Positions 15,261 to 24,445 of a stretch of 26,646 bases of DNA are shown one piece after another (position 1 is the stretch's first letter; each line of letters begins with the position of its first letter). The notes beneath the pieces are model-generated. The model had not been told where the DNA came from and did not search any database. It was given only the letters and a program-made list of their open reading frames with translations. Source of the DNA: Anaerolineae bacterium. Its GTDB lineage: Bacteria; Chloroflexota; Anaerolineae; DRVO01. Position numbers and translations under genes: made by a program. Location of the stretch: assembly GCA_012719195.1 (NCBI GenBank), contig JAAYAV010000445.1, forward strand, positions 1 to 26,646, written 5' to 3'.

Positions 15261-16004
15261 TTGAGACGAAGCAACCCGCTGTACGCACTGCTCTTCCTGC
15301 TGGTGATCGGAGCCGCCGTGGTGGTGGGCTACGTGGTGGCCAGCAGCGTGAAGATTGGGCCGCCGCGGCCCCTCGCCATACTCGACCGTCTTGCCACTGC
15401 CACTCCTACCGCCGGTCACGTCCAGGCGCGCCTCCTCACTCCCACCGGTCCAGGCGGGGAGGCCATGACGCCCATCGCCCCGCATGCCACCCTGGAAGTA
15501 CCGACACCGGCCGCGCCCACCGTCGTTGTGCCGACCTTCCCTCCCAATACCGTCGCCACGGCCACTCCCGCCGCCAGCCCACCGGCGGGGGAGAGCACCC
15601 CCTCGCCGGCGGCCACCACCCCCACGGTGACGCCCTCGCCCTCCGCCACGCCAACGCGCTCCAACTACCTCTTCCTGCCTGCGTCGGCGCCGGTCGGGGT
15701 GGAGGAGCGCGGCTGCTTCGTGGGGGCCGTCTTCGGCTATGTTCATGACGAACTGGGCCAGCCGCTTCCGGGCGTTCAGCTCCGCGTCTACGACCCCTGG
15801 AACCACAACTTCCCCACCATCACTAAGCAACCGCCCGATACGGGCTACTACGACGTGATCCTCGGCACGGGCGCCGCCACCTACTACGTCGTCGTGGTGG
15901 ATGCCGTGGGGAATCAGGTCTCGCCCACCGTCGCGGTGGTGCATCCGGAAGGAGCCAGGGCCTGCTGGTACCAGGTGGACTTCCACCGCACCCGACCCCA
16001 GTAG
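15261..16004 (+). CDS. Anchored surface protein with a C-terminal Ig/carboxypeptidase-regulatory-like domain
   Basis: 247 residues with a TTG start, preceded by GAGG at 6 nt. The first five residues include a basic pair (MRRSN), then one membrane span (about 7-29), then a ~90-residue Thr/Pro/Ala-rich linker (about 45-135), and a C-terminal domain (about 150-245). That domain reads GCFVGAVFGYVHDELGQPLPGVQLRVYDPW...TGYYDVILGTGAATYYVVVVDAVGNQVS, the pattern of a carboxypeptidase-regulatory-like or Cna-B-like beta-sandwich. C152 and C235 at its two ends could form a disulfide outside the cell. It has the same TM-linker-domain plan as the GH99-like and PA14 proteins nearby. A structural or binding role at the surface is likely; no catalytic residues are seen. 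Confidence 0.8.
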   Translation: MRRSNPLYALLFLLVIGAAVVVGYVVASSVKIGPPRPLAILDRLATATPTAGHVQARLLTPTGPGGEAMTPIAPHATLEVPTPAAPTVVVPTFPPNTVATATPAASPPAGESTPSPAATTPTVTPSPSATPTRSNYLFLPASAPVGVEERGCFVGAVFGYVHDELGQPLPGVQLRVYDPWNHNFPTITKQPPDTGYYDVILGTGAATYYVVVVDAVGNQVSPTVAVVHPEGARACWYQVDFHRTRPQ

Positions 16005-16021
16005 ACGACAGGCCTGCCGCC

Positions 16022-16855
16022 CTAGACCAGTGCCCCCTCGGCGAACTCGAGCTGCGACCCGGCACCGAACGGACGCACCAGATCCGGCAGCAGGTACCGC
16101 AAGTGGAAGAGCGAGTCCGCGCCGGTGCAGTGGTTGAGGTACAGCTTGGGTGAGCCGCAGGCCTCGATCTCCCGGGCTACCAGGCGGAGCGTGTCACGGT
16201 CGGCCGATGCCAGGTGCGTCCCCCCAATGACGGCCAGAAGGGGCGCGTCGTACTGCGCCCGCACCGTCGCCATGATGTTGAGCAGGCCGGCGTGGGCGCA
16301 GCCCAGTACCAGCACCACGCCGTCGCGCACGCTGAGCACCAGCGACAAGTCATCGCGATAGGGGTCAGCCACGTAGTCGTCGCCGGACCGGATCACGTGG
16401 TCGCGGCCCCGACCTTCCGGATAGGGCCGGGCGGTGATCTCTCCGGTGGTACGGATCCCGGCAATGACTTGGTGGGGACCGGCGTCCAGCACCGGCTGCA
16501 GCGCCTGCCGGATGGTCCGCTCCCGTTCCGCGTTGAACCCAATGGACTTCCGATCCTTGCCGCTGAACCGCTCCACGAACACGTCGGGGTGGGCCACCAA
16601 AGGCTTGCCCGACAGCAGGCCGGCCACCGCCTCCAGGCCGCCGGTGTGGTCGGTGTGCCCGTGGCTGAACACCAGAGTGTCGACGCTGGTCAGATCGAGG
16701 TTAAGGACGGCGGCGTTGTGCTTCAGCACCGTTCCGCTATCGCCCAGGTCAAACAGCACCCGGCCGGCCGCACTCTCCAGCAGCAGCGAGAGCCCATGTT
16801 CGGCCCAGACTCTGCCTCGGGACACGCTGTTGTCGATCAAGCACGTTATCTTCAC
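16022..16855 (-). CDS. Metallo-beta-lactamase-fold hydrolase, COG1237 type
   Basis: 277 residues with a GTG start (GGGGTGA about 6 nt upstream). Metal-binding HxHxDH is SHGHTDHTGGL (64-74; H65, H67, D69, H70). Other ligand-region histidines are H188 in GCAHAGLLNI, H214 in GGTHLASA and H242 in LNHCTG. DDLSLVL (168-174) followed by GCAHAGLLNI is characteristic of the COG1237 subgroup, annotated from archaeal members as 7,8-dihydropterin-6-methyl-4-(beta-D-ribofuranosyl)-aminobenzene-5'-phosphate synthase-like. In bacteria without methanopterin the true substrate is not known. No signal peptide; it is cytosolic. It converges on the Ig-like protein gene (17 nt between stops) and is divergent from the binding-protein gene. 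Confidence 0.88.
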   Translation of the reverse strand: MKITCLIDNSVSRGRVWAEHGLSLLLESAAGRVLFDLGDSGTVLKHNAAVLNLDLTSVDTLVFSHGHTDHTGGLEAVAGLLSGKPLVAHPDVFVERFSGKDRKSIGFNAERERTIRQALQPVLDAGPHQVIAGIRTTGEITARPYPEGRGRDHVIRSGDDYVADPYRDDLSLVLSVRDGVVLVLGCAHAGLLNIMATVRAQYDAPLLAVIGGTHLASADRDTLRLVAREIEACGSPKLYLNHCTGADSLFHLRYLLPDLVRPFGAGSQLEFAEGALV

Positions 16856-16936
16856 CGTGAGTCACCCCGCTCCAAACGCATCGCTGCTGCACACCAGTGT
16901 AGCCGCGCTAGGCGTCCGCATCAAGAGGTGCGTCCT

Positions 16937-16965
16937 TTGCCGCCGCGCCTGGGGGCCCCTAGAAT
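16937..16965 (+). promoter_or_regulatory. Predicted promoter of the solute-binding protein-amidohydrolase unit
   Basis: -35 TTGCCG (16937-16942), 17-bp spacer, -10 TAGAAT (16960-16965). A leader of about 50 nt leads to the AAGGGAG SD (17006-17012) and the TTG start at 17021. Confidence 0.55.
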
Positions 16966-17020
16966 GGCGCCTGTTGTCCCATGAATCCGCACAGGCATCA
17001 TAGGTAAGGGAGCCCTGTCC

Positions 17021-18742
17021 TTGATTGGAAAGCGTTCACCGTTAGTGCTCATCCTGGTACTGGCCCTGGCCTGCGGCTGCCTGGTCCTTTGCGGCGGCTG
17101 CGCCGGCCTGACCCTCATGTCCGTCCGCCCCGGCGAGATCACCTTCGTCGAGCCGGAGATGCGCGCCACCGGAGTCGTCGCCACCCGGGTCATACCCGGG
17201 CCCACGCCCGGCGCCTTCACCAGCGATGGGCGAGCTATGGGCGGGGAACTGCGCCTCCCCGGCGCCATGCCCCCCACTCTCGACCCAGCCATGAGCCAGG
17301 ACAGCACATCGGCCCAGTACATCGTCGAGATCTACAGCGGCCTCGTCACCGCAGGGCCCGATCTGGAACTGGTCCCGGACATCGCCGAGTCCTACGAGGT
17401 CAGTGACGACGGCACGGTCTACACCTTTCACCTACGCGAGAACGTCGTCTTTCACGATGGCACACCCGTAACCGCGGACGACTTCCGCTACTCGCTGGAG
17501 CGCTCGTGCCATCCCAGTACCGGCTCCCCCATCGCCGCCACCTACCTGGGCGACATAGTCGGCGCGCGAGCAATGCTTTCCGGCACGGCAGATCGCCTCG
17601 AGGGAGTGCGCGTGCTCGACGACTACACCCTCGCGATCGAGATCGACGCCCCGCGGCCGGCGTTCCTGGCCAAGCTGTCCCATCCGGTGGCGTTCGTGGT
17701 CGACCGCCGCAACCTGGACTCCGACGACATCCTGGCGCGCTTCAACGGTACCGGTCCCTTCCGGCTGGGAGAGGTCGTTCCCGGCTCCCACATCACCCTG
17801 CTGGCGAACCGCGAGTACTACCGCGACCCCCGCCCCGCCCTAGATCAGGTAGTCTACCTGCTCAGCGGCGGCGAGGGCGTGACCATGTACGAGAATGACG
17901 AACTCGACGTCACCGGGGTGGGCATCAGCGATCTGCCCCGCATCACCGACCCGGAGCAGGGCCTGAGCGACCAACTCACCATCATTGACCAGCTGGCCAC
18001 CTTCTACCTCGGCCTGCGGTGCGACACCGCTCCCTTCGACGATCTCGAGGTGCGGCAGGCCTTCGCCATGGCCCTCGACCGGCAGCGCATCGTAGATATG
18101 CTCTACCAGAGCACCGTCCCGGCCGCCCGGACGATCGTGCCGCCGGGTATGCCCGCCTACGACAACGACTCGCTGTCCGCGCCCGATTCTGACCCGGATG
18201 CCGCCCGTGAGGTCCTGGCCCGGTCCGGTTACGACGTCGAAGGCTTGCCGACCATCACTCTCCACGTCGCCACCGGGTCGCCCCAGACCGATCGCGTCGC
18301 CGAGGCCATTGCCGTGGTGCTTGAGGACAACCTCGGCGTCACCATCGAGGTCGAGCAGAGCGACTGGGCGACCTTCCTCGAGGGACTCGATCACCCGCAT
18401 CACCCCTATCAGATGTACGTCCTCGGCTGGATAGCCGACTATCCGGACCCGGAGAACTTCCTCGAGGTCCTCTTCGGCGGCGATAGCTACGACAACCACA
18501 GCGGCTACCACAACGCGGAGGTCGATCGCCTACTGGACGAGGCAGCGCTTGAGATGGACGAGGAAGCCCGTCGTCAGCTCTACCTGCAAGCAGAGACGAT
18601 TATCCTCGCTGAGGCGCCCATCGTACCTCTCTACCACGATGTCGAGTATCGGCTGACCAAGCCCTACATCAAAGACCTGCCCCATCCGGCCATGGTCGTG
18701 CCCGTGCTTCAGTACGCCCACATCGATCCCAACGCCAACTAG
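17021..18742 (+). CDS. ABC transporter solute-binding protein, family 5 (peptide/oligosaccharide type)
   Basis: 573 residues with a TTG start preceded by AAGGGAG. The N-terminus has a basic start (MIGKRS) and a hydrophobic segment (about 8-24) with clustered cysteines (C18, C20, C24, C27). It looks like a secretion or lipoprotein signal, but none of the four cysteines has a textbook lipobox. The mature part has the SBP_bac_5 pattern: VPDIAESYEVSDDGTVYTFHLRENVVFHDGTPVTADDF (118-155), RQAFAMALDRQRIV, and LGWIADYPDPENFLEVLF near 470. Family members capture oligopeptides, or sometimes oligosaccharides or nickel, and pass them to a permease. No permease or ATPase gene is in the window, so it is an orphan here. 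The amidohydrolase follows after 27 nt and is likely cotranscribed. Confidence 0.9.
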   Translation: MIGKRSPLVLILVLALACGCLVLCGGCAGLTLMSVRPGEITFVEPEMRATGVVATRVIPGPTPGAFTSDGRAMGGELRLPGAMPPTLDPAMSQDSTSAQYIVEIYSGLVTAGPDLELVPDIAESYEVSDDGTVYTFHLRENVVFHDGTPVTADDFRYSLERSCHPSTGSPIAATYLGDIVGARAMLSGTADRLEGVRVLDDYTLAIEIDAPRPAFLAKLSHPVAFVVDRRNLDSDDILARFNGTGPFRLGEVVPGSHITLLANREYYRDPRPALDQVVYLLSGGEGVTMYENDELDVTGVGISDLPRITDPEQGLSDQLTIIDQLATFYLGLRCDTAPFDDLEVRQAFAMALDRQRIVDMLYQSTVPAARTIVPPGMPAYDNDSLSAPDSDPDAAREVLARSGYDVEGLPTITLHVATGSPQTDRVAEAIAVVLEDNLGVTIEVEQSDWATFLEGLDHPHHPYQMYVLGWIADYPDPENFLEVLFGGDSYDNHSGYHNAEVDRLLDEAALEMDEEARRQLYLQAETIILAEAPIVPLYHDVEYRLTKPYIKDLPHPAMVVPVLQYAHIDPNAN

Positions 18743-18769
18743 GGCCGCCGCTCTGCCGAGGAGTCAGCC

Positions 18770-19888
18770 ATGCGCTTCGACACGATCATAGCCGGCGGCC
18801 GGCTCATAGACCCCGTCCAGGGGCGCGACGAGAGGGCCGACTTGGCCATCCGGGACGGCCGCGTGGCCGCCGTAGCGCCGGACCTCTCCGGTGCCGAAGC
18901 CGAGACAAGGCTGGACGCCTCCGGGTGTCTGGTAGTTCCCGGGCTGATTGACTTCCACACCCACGTGACTCACCGGCTCGACGCTCTCAGCATCGACGCC
19001 GACGCCCACGCCGCCGCCGGCGGTGTCACCACCTGGGTGGACGCCGGTGGCGCCGGGGCCGCGAACTTCGCCGCCTTCCGCCACTACGTCATCGAGCCGG
19101 CGCAAGTGCGCATCGTGCCGTTCCTCAACATCTCCGAGCCCGGCCTCGCCTGCCTGGAAGTGGTCCACGGCGTCATCGAGCACCTGGACGTGGACTCCGT
19201 CTGGGAGACGGTAGAGGCCAACCGCGACCTCATTCGCGGCATCAAGGTGCTCAGTTGCGCCATGAGGGTAGGCCCGAACGGGCTCATCCCTCTCCGCACC
19301 GCTTTGGAGGCGGGCGCGGCCACCGGCCTGCCGGTGATGTGCCACATCGGCGCGCCTCCGCCCGGCCTGGGAGACATGCTGCCCCTGATGCGGGGCGGCG
19401 ACATCATCACCCACTGCTACAAGGGCCGGAAGGGGTGCCTGGTGGTGGCGGGAGAGCGAGTGCGGGACGAGGCCTGGGCGGCGCGTCGCCGCGGAGTGCT
19501 TTTCGACGTCGGCCATGGCGCCGGCAGCTTCTCCTGGCATGTGGCCCGCGTCGCCCTCGAGCAAGGCTTCGCGCCCGACATCATCTCGGCCGACCTACAC
19601 CGCACTAGCTTAGGGAGCGGAGCCTTTAGCCTGCCGGCGGTCATGAGCAAGTTCCTTCACCTCGGCCTGCCGCTGGTCGAGGTGATCCGGCTGGTCACTG
19701 CCGCCCCCGCCCAAGCGCTCGGCCTGCAGGACTCGATCGGCACCCTGCGCCTGGGTGTGGAGGCGGACGTCACCCTACTTCGCCTCGAGGTCGGGCGCTT
19801 CCCCATGCCCGACACCGAAGGAGCCACCGAAGTGCTGGTCCAGCGCCTCACGGCGGTGCGAGCACTGCGCCGCGGCGTCGTCCTCTAG
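18770..19888 (+). CDS. Amidohydrolase/deacetylase, dihydroorotase-like (EF_0837/AHA_3915 family), paralogue 1
   Basis: 372 residues. Candidate binuclear metal ligands of the amidohydrolase barrel: H63 and H65 (DFHTH), K159 in GIKV (carbamylated Lys position), H192 in MCHIG, H215 in IITHCYKG and D275 in SADLH. The N-terminal IIAGGRLIDPVQGRDERADLAIRDGRV and C-terminal GTLRLGVEADVTLL form the usual beta-sandwich. The family is annotated as putative amidohydrolase/deacetylase; some members carry the name dihydroorotase without proof. GAGGAG lies about 8 nt before ATG 18770, 27 nt after the binding-protein gene, so an imported amide may be its substrate. It is by eye about half identical to the protein at 24545-25690. 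Its stop overlaps the stop of the convergent kinase gene by 4 nt. Confidence 0.9.
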   Translation: MRFDTIIAGGRLIDPVQGRDERADLAIRDGRVAAVAPDLSGAEAETRLDASGCLVVPGLIDFHTHVTHRLDALSIDADAHAAAGGVTTWVDAGGAGAANFAAFRHYVIEPAQVRIVPFLNISEPGLACLEVVHGVIEHLDVDSVWETVEANRDLIRGIKVLSCAMRVGPNGLIPLRTALEAGAATGLPVMCHIGAPPPGLGDMLPLMRGGDIITHCYKGRKGCLVVAGERVRDEAWAARRRGVLFDVGHGAGSFSWHVARVALEQGFAPDIISADLHRTSLGSGAFSLPAVMSKFLHLGLPLVEVIRLVTAAPAQALGLQDSIGTLRLGVEADVTLLRLEVGRFPMPDTEGATEVLVQRLTAVRALRRGVVL

Positions 19889-22800
19889 GCCCGCGCCGTG
19901 CCTGCATCCTCGTCACCGGACGTACGCAGGGGCAGGCGCACGCGAAACGTGCTTCCCTCGCCCACAGCACTCTCCACCTCGATGGCGCCGCCGTGCGCCT
20001 CCACGATCCCACGGGCGATGTAGAGACCTAGCCCGGTGCCGCCGGCCGCCTCATGCGCCGCATTCCCGGCGCGATAGAAGCGCTCGAACACCCGCTCCCG
20101 CTCCTCCTCGGGAATGCCGATCCCGTCGTCGCTCACCTCAATCACCAGCTCAGTGGACCGGGCCCAGGACCGCACACTCACGTGCCCGCCAGCGGGTGTG
20201 AACTTGAGGGCGTTGCCCAGTAGGTTGTCTACCACCTGGCGCAGCCTTCTGCCATCCGCCTCCAGATTGGGCAGACGGTCGGGCAGATCAACAGTGAGGG
20301 AGACCCGGTGCTCCGTGGCCAACGGGCGGGCGTTGTCGGCGGCGCTCTGCAGAAGCGCTCCGGGGTCCACCGAGTTCAGGTCCAAAGTGTAGCGCCCAGT
20401 CTCCATCCGGGAGGCGTCCAGCAGATCGTTGATGAGCCACTCCAGCCGCCTGCTACTCTCCTGGACGGTGATCAGAAACTCCCGCTGTAGATCGGTCAGG
20501 GGACCGGCTCCCTCATCGACGACGATCTCGGTGTAGCCCATGATCGACGCTAGCGGCGAGCGTAACTCGTGCGAAACGCTCCCGACAAATTCGGCCTTCA
20601 TGCGCTCCAGCTTCAGCCGCTCCGAAATGTCTCGCACCGAAGTCACCCGACCGAGGACGGCGCCGGCCTCGTCCTCCAGGGGTGCCTCCAGCCGCTCGGT
20701 GGGGAAAGAGGTTCCGTCCCGCCGGCGCATGGGGTACTGCTCCAGACTGACGAAACCGCGCCGGGAGGCGGCAGCCTCGCGTTCGAGCATGAGCCGATGG
20801 TAGGAGGCCTGGTCCACATGGAGCATCAGCATCGGTCGACCGATCAGCTCCTCGCGCCGATAGCCGAACTGCTCCTCCGCCGCCGGATTGCAGTGGAGAA
20901 TGACGTCGTTCACGTCCACCACGAAGATGGCGTCCCGCAAGGCGGCGAAGCTACGTTCCAGCAGCACGCGGGACTCACGTACCTGGCGCTCGGCCTCGAT
21001 CCGGTCCGCCACCTCCTGCTGCAGTAGCTCGTTGGCCCGTCTCGTCTCCTCTTCTGACAGCTGGACCCGCTCCATTAGCTCCTGCCGCTGGCGTTCATGG
21101 CGTCGCATCTCGGTGACGTCCTGCAACACCGACACTGCCCCGACCCGCCTCCCGTCCGCGTTCACGATCGGGGCGCTGTTAATGAGCAGGTCGCGTCGCT
21201 CTCCCTCGGGGGAGACCACGTAACCGGGGACAGCGCGGAGCGTCTTGCCGTCCAGGGCCGACACCACGATCGGGCGGTCGCCAGCCGAATACGGCACGCC
21301 GTCAGGCCGCAACAGCTGCGGCAGGGTCGCACGCGGTGTGCCGGTGAGCGAAAGGTCGGAGTAGATGCGAGCCGCCGCCGGGTTGGCCAGGATGGCGCGT
21401 GCCTGCTCGTCTACCACCATAATGCCTTCCGGCGCGCTCTCGATGATGGCATGCAGCCGGGCCCGCTCCGCCTCCAATTCGCCCGCCAGACTCCGCAGGC
21501 GCTCGCTCTGCCGCACGAGCTCGTCCTTCTGCGCCATAAGCTCGGCGTTGGCTCTCTCCAGGCCCGCCTGCGCCTCGCGGAGGGGAGTGACGTCGCTCAT
21601 GGTCATCACAGCGCCCAGCAACCGGCCATCGGTGTCTCGAATGGGAGCGGCGCTGAGAGACAGCCACACCCGGCCCGGTCCATAGGGCGGACTGATGGAC
21701 ATCGATGCGGAGCGGACCGTTTCCCCTCTTAGCGCCCGTATGGGCGCGGTCTGCTCGGGCGACAGTCGCCGCCCGTCGTCTGCGGTTGGCTCCAGTCCGC
21801 GAATCCGGTCTGTCACCGGCAGGCCCTGATCTTCCTCCCCGTACCCCAGGATCGAGCGGGCCGCCTCATTGATGCTCACTATCTCACCGCTGGGGCCATA
21901 CACGATCATGCCGTCGGCGATGGCCTGGACCGTCGCTTCAAGCTCCACGGCATGACGGCGGGCCTGCTGCGCCAGCTCCTCCACCCGCCGCCGCCCCAAT
22001 ACGGCCTCGGTCACGTCCACCAGCGACAGCACCAGGCCGGTGACATCGCCCCGGTCGCCCGTGATCGGCGTCAGGGTCCAGTCCCAGTACGTTGTTCCGC
22101 GGCCGGGATCATGGGCAAACGCGAAGGGCTTGGCGGTGTGCGAGGCCGGGCGGCCGGTGTCGCGGACCGCTTCGAAGATGGCCCGGTTCTCGTCGTTAGG
22201 GAAGACGTCGAAGTGGTACTGGCCACTCAGTTCCTCAAAAGAGTGCCCGCAGCCCGCCTCGTACGCCGAGTTGACCAGCACGAAGCGCAGGTCACGATCC
22301 AGGAAGGCCAACTGGGCCTGGGTGTTCTCCATCAACGTGCGGAGCAGATCACGCTCCTGAGCCAGGTCGGCCGCTAGCCGAGCGATCTCTTGGCTCGCCT
22401 CCAGACGCTCCGTTACGTCGTAGATGGTGCCATGCACGCGGTGGGTCCGTCCGGTAGCCGGGTCGCGCACTCCGGTGATGTACTCCTGTACCCAGCGGAC
22501 GGCCCCGTCCCGTCGCACGATCCGGTAGGTACGCTCGGCGCTGACGCCGGGCTCCGATATGAGCGTCGCCACCGAGGCAAGCACATCGCCCAGATCCTCC
22601 GGGTGGATGACCTGGTCCCACCGAGGAGACCCAGCCAGAAACTCGGCCTCGGTGTAGCCGGTGATGGCCTCCACCGCGCCGTGGAAGAACTCGGGCACGA
22701 AGTCCATATCGCCCCGGTAGGCAATGCCGCTGAACTCGCGCACGAAGCTGCGGTAGCGCTCCTCGCTCGCCCGCAGCGCGGCCTCGGTGCTCAGGCGCTC

Positions 22801-24414
22801 GACGCCCACCGCCAGGCTCACGGCCAGTTCCTCCAGGAACTGCACCGAGTTGCGCCCAATGAGATCGGGCTGTGGATCGGCGAGATAGAGCACTCCCAGC
22901 AGAGCCGGTCCGCGCACCAGTGGCAGCAGCCCCAGCGTACGGTAGCCATCGGAGACACACTGCTGCAGGAAGGGTTCGACCTCCGTGCTCGAGACCGCTG
23001 ACGCCCACTCCAGCAAGCTGCCGCTGAGAAAGGCGCCCCGGTACAGCAGCCGCCCATGTTCGTGCTCCTCCCTGCCGGCGGGGAGGAGAGCACACAGCAC
23101 ATCGAGCGGCGCCCTCCCGAGGGGGTCGACATCCCCTCCCCCATCTCCCGAAGCCGAGTGGCGATCGTGCCTGTGGTGCAGCGGGCGGTAACCGAGACCG
23201 GGACGGAGACGCAGGCCCACGGTCTCGCACTCGGTTAGTTCGGCCAGCAGGTCCAGCGTACGTTCGGCCAACTCGTCGACCGACACCGACGCGCTGATGA
23301 CGTCCAACAGCCGCACGGCCGCATCTCTCTGCTGCGCCAGCGCGTGCTGGGAAGTGCTATCCCGGATGACTCCGGCGGCGCTGATCACCTCTCCGGAGCT
23401 GTCCCGGATGGGGAAGTAGGATACCAGCAGGTGACGGCGACCGAGATGCTCGTAGTGGCGGTACATCTCGAAGTGGGTCTCGGAGCCGGCGAAGCAGGAG
23501 TCCAGCCGTGGCTTGAGCGCCGAAGCGAACACTTCCTCGCCCACCACTTCCGCTGCCGGCCGGCCCTCCAGCGTCTCTGGGGTGCGCCGGTGGGTGTGGA
23601 GGTAGGCGGCGTTCGCCAGCGTGACGCGGTACTGCCGGTCCACCATCACCACCAAGTCCCGGGAGCGCATGATGGCGTCGTCGGCGCGCTCAGGAGGCGT
23701 GGGCAGAGTGCGCCCGACCGTCGCTTCTCCCGCCATGTCCAGCACCCCGGTAACGGTGCCGTCCAGCTCCAGCAGCGGCGCCGAGCGGCGGGAGATCGAC
23801 AAGCGGGGGTAGCCGGCCCTCTCGATAACCGCGACGCTCGTGCCGCTGACCTGGTCCGCCACCGGTTGCTCGCCCGCCAGGGGATGGTTGGGGAGAACCG
23901 CCTCCAGGCGCCGGCCGAGAGTCTCCGGCGCCGCCACGCCGTACAGCGTCTCCGCTCCCTGGCTCCAGTAGGTCACCCGGCCGCGCCGATCGAGGGCGAA
24001 CACGGCGTCGTCGAGCGCCTCTCGCACCCGGTCTAGGCCGGGTCGCGCCACCGGGCGGAACGTGCCCGCGAGGAGCCACTCGTCCGGCGATGCGGCCACC
24101 GCCTTCACCTCGACCTGCAGGCCGTAACTCCGCTCGACTCCGAGATCAATCGCGACGTCCCGGGCGGCTTCCTGCCGAGCAGCGTCCCCGCCAAGCAGCA
24201 GCTTCTCTGCCTCCGCGGCGCCCACTACCTCATGCAGAAGGTGGCCGCGTAGCTCGGTCGCTTCCGAGCCCAGTAGCTCGGCGAAGGCGCGGTTGTGGGC
24301 GAGGATGGTGCCTGTCATGGCCCAGGCGGCCGTGGCCGTCTCACACGCGTCGAGCATGGCTTGCGCCAACTCGAGCATCGCCCCGCCTCGCTGTCGGTCC
24401 TCTGGGGACGCCAT
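19885..24414 (-). CDS. Multi-PAS/GAF hybrid sensor histidine kinase (no receiver domain)
   Basis: 1509 residues, no membrane span or signal peptide, so a cytoplasmic sensor. By eye there are about eight PAS-like units (about 25-100, 128-225, 245-355, 550-670, 690-805, 826-945, 985-1105 and 1150-1265), several with PAC ends such as GTIYDVTERLEAS and AVSVLQDVTEM. A GAF-like region lies at about 365-545 and a coiled coil near 1105-1150. The kinase core follows: HisKA with H1282 in SVSHELRSPLASIMGYTE, N-box N1397/N1401, G1 box DDGIGIP (1429-1435) and G2 box GTGLGL (1459-1464). It autophosphorylates on H1282 and needs a separate response regulator, absent from the window. ATG 24414 has GGAG 5 nt upstream and a TATAAT promoter. 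It lies between two paralogous amidohydrolase genes. Confidence 0.92.
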   Translation of the reverse strand: MASPEDRQRGGAMLELAQAMLDACETATAAWAMTGTILAHNRAFAELLGSEATELRGHLLHEVVGAAEAEKLLLGGDAARQEAARDVAIDLGVERSYGLQVEVKAVAASPDEWLLAGTFRPVARPGLDRVREALDDAVFALDRRGRVTYWSQGAETLYGVAAPETLGRRLEAVLPNHPLAGEQPVADQVSGTSVAVIERAGYPRLSISRRSAPLLELDGTVTGVLDMAGEATVGRTLPTPPERADDAIMRSRDLVVMVDRQYRVTLANAAYLHTHRRTPETLEGRPAAEVVGEEVFASALKPRLDSCFAGSETHFEMYRHYEHLGRRHLLVSYFPIRDSSGEVISAAGVIRDSTSQHALAQQRDAAVRLLDVISASVSVDELAERTLDLLAELTECETVGLRLRPGLGYRPLHHRHDRHSASGDGGGDVDPLGRAPLDVLCALLPAGREEHEHGRLLYRGAFLSGSLLEWASAVSSTEVEPFLQQCVSDGYRTLGLLPLVRGPALLGVLYLADPQPDLIGRNSVQFLEELAVSLAVGVERLSTEAALRASEERYRSFVREFSGIAYRGDMDFVPEFFHGAVEAITGYTEAEFLAGSPRWDQVIHPEDLGDVLASVATLISEPGVSAERTYRIVRRDGAVRWVQEYITGVRDPATGRTHRVHGTIYDVTERLEASQEIARLAADLAQERDLLRTLMENTQAQLAFLDRDLRFVLVNSAYEAGCGHSFEELSGQYHFDVFPNDENRAIFEAVRDTGRPASHTAKPFAFAHDPGRGTTYWDWTLTPITGDRGDVTGLVLSLVDVTEAVLGRRRVEELAQQARRHAVELEATVQAIADGMIVYGPSGEIVSINEAARSILGYGEEDQGLPVTDRIRGLEPTADDGRRLSPEQTAPIRALRGETVRSASMSISPPYGPGRVWLSLSAAPIRDTDGRLLGAVMTMSDVTPLREAQAGLERANAELMAQKDELVRQSERLRSLAGELEAERARLHAIIESAPEGIMVVDEQARAILANPAAARIYSDLSLTGTPRATLPQLLRPDGVPYSAGDRPIVVSALDGKTLRAVPGYVVSPEGERRDLLINSAPIVNADGRRVGAVSVLQDVTEMRRHERQRQELMERVQLSEEETRRANELLQQEVADRIEAERQVRESRVLLERSFAALRDAIFVVDVNDVILHCNPAAEEQFGYRREELIGRPMLMLHVDQASYHRLMLEREAAASRRGFVSLEQYPMRRRDGTSFPTERLEAPLEDEAGAVLGRVTSVRDISERLKLERMKAEFVGSVSHELRSPLASIMGYTEIVVDEGAGPLTDLQREFLITVQESSRRLEWLINDLLDASRMETGRYTLDLNSVDPGALLQSAADNARPLATEHRVSLTVDLPDRLPNLEADGRRLRQVVDNLLGNALKFTPAGGHVSVRSWARSTELVIEVSDDGIGIPEEERERVFERFYRAGNAAHEAAGGTGLGLYIARGIVEAHGGAIEVESAVGEGSTFRVRLPLRTSGDEDAGTARA

Positions 24415-24445
24415 GGCAGCTCCGCCTCCGCTGCAGGTTGACTGG

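Noticed and set aside
15190..15288. N-terminal extension of the GT39 protein
   Set aside because: It contains the predicted -10 and -35 boxes and overlaps the divergent anchored-protein gene.
22349..23230. 293-codon minus-strand frame inside the histidine kinase gene
   Set aside because: It is a frame shadow of the kinase, of Arg/Gly/Ala/Pro-rich composition and without any domain, while the kinase frame has continuous GAF and PAS motifs.
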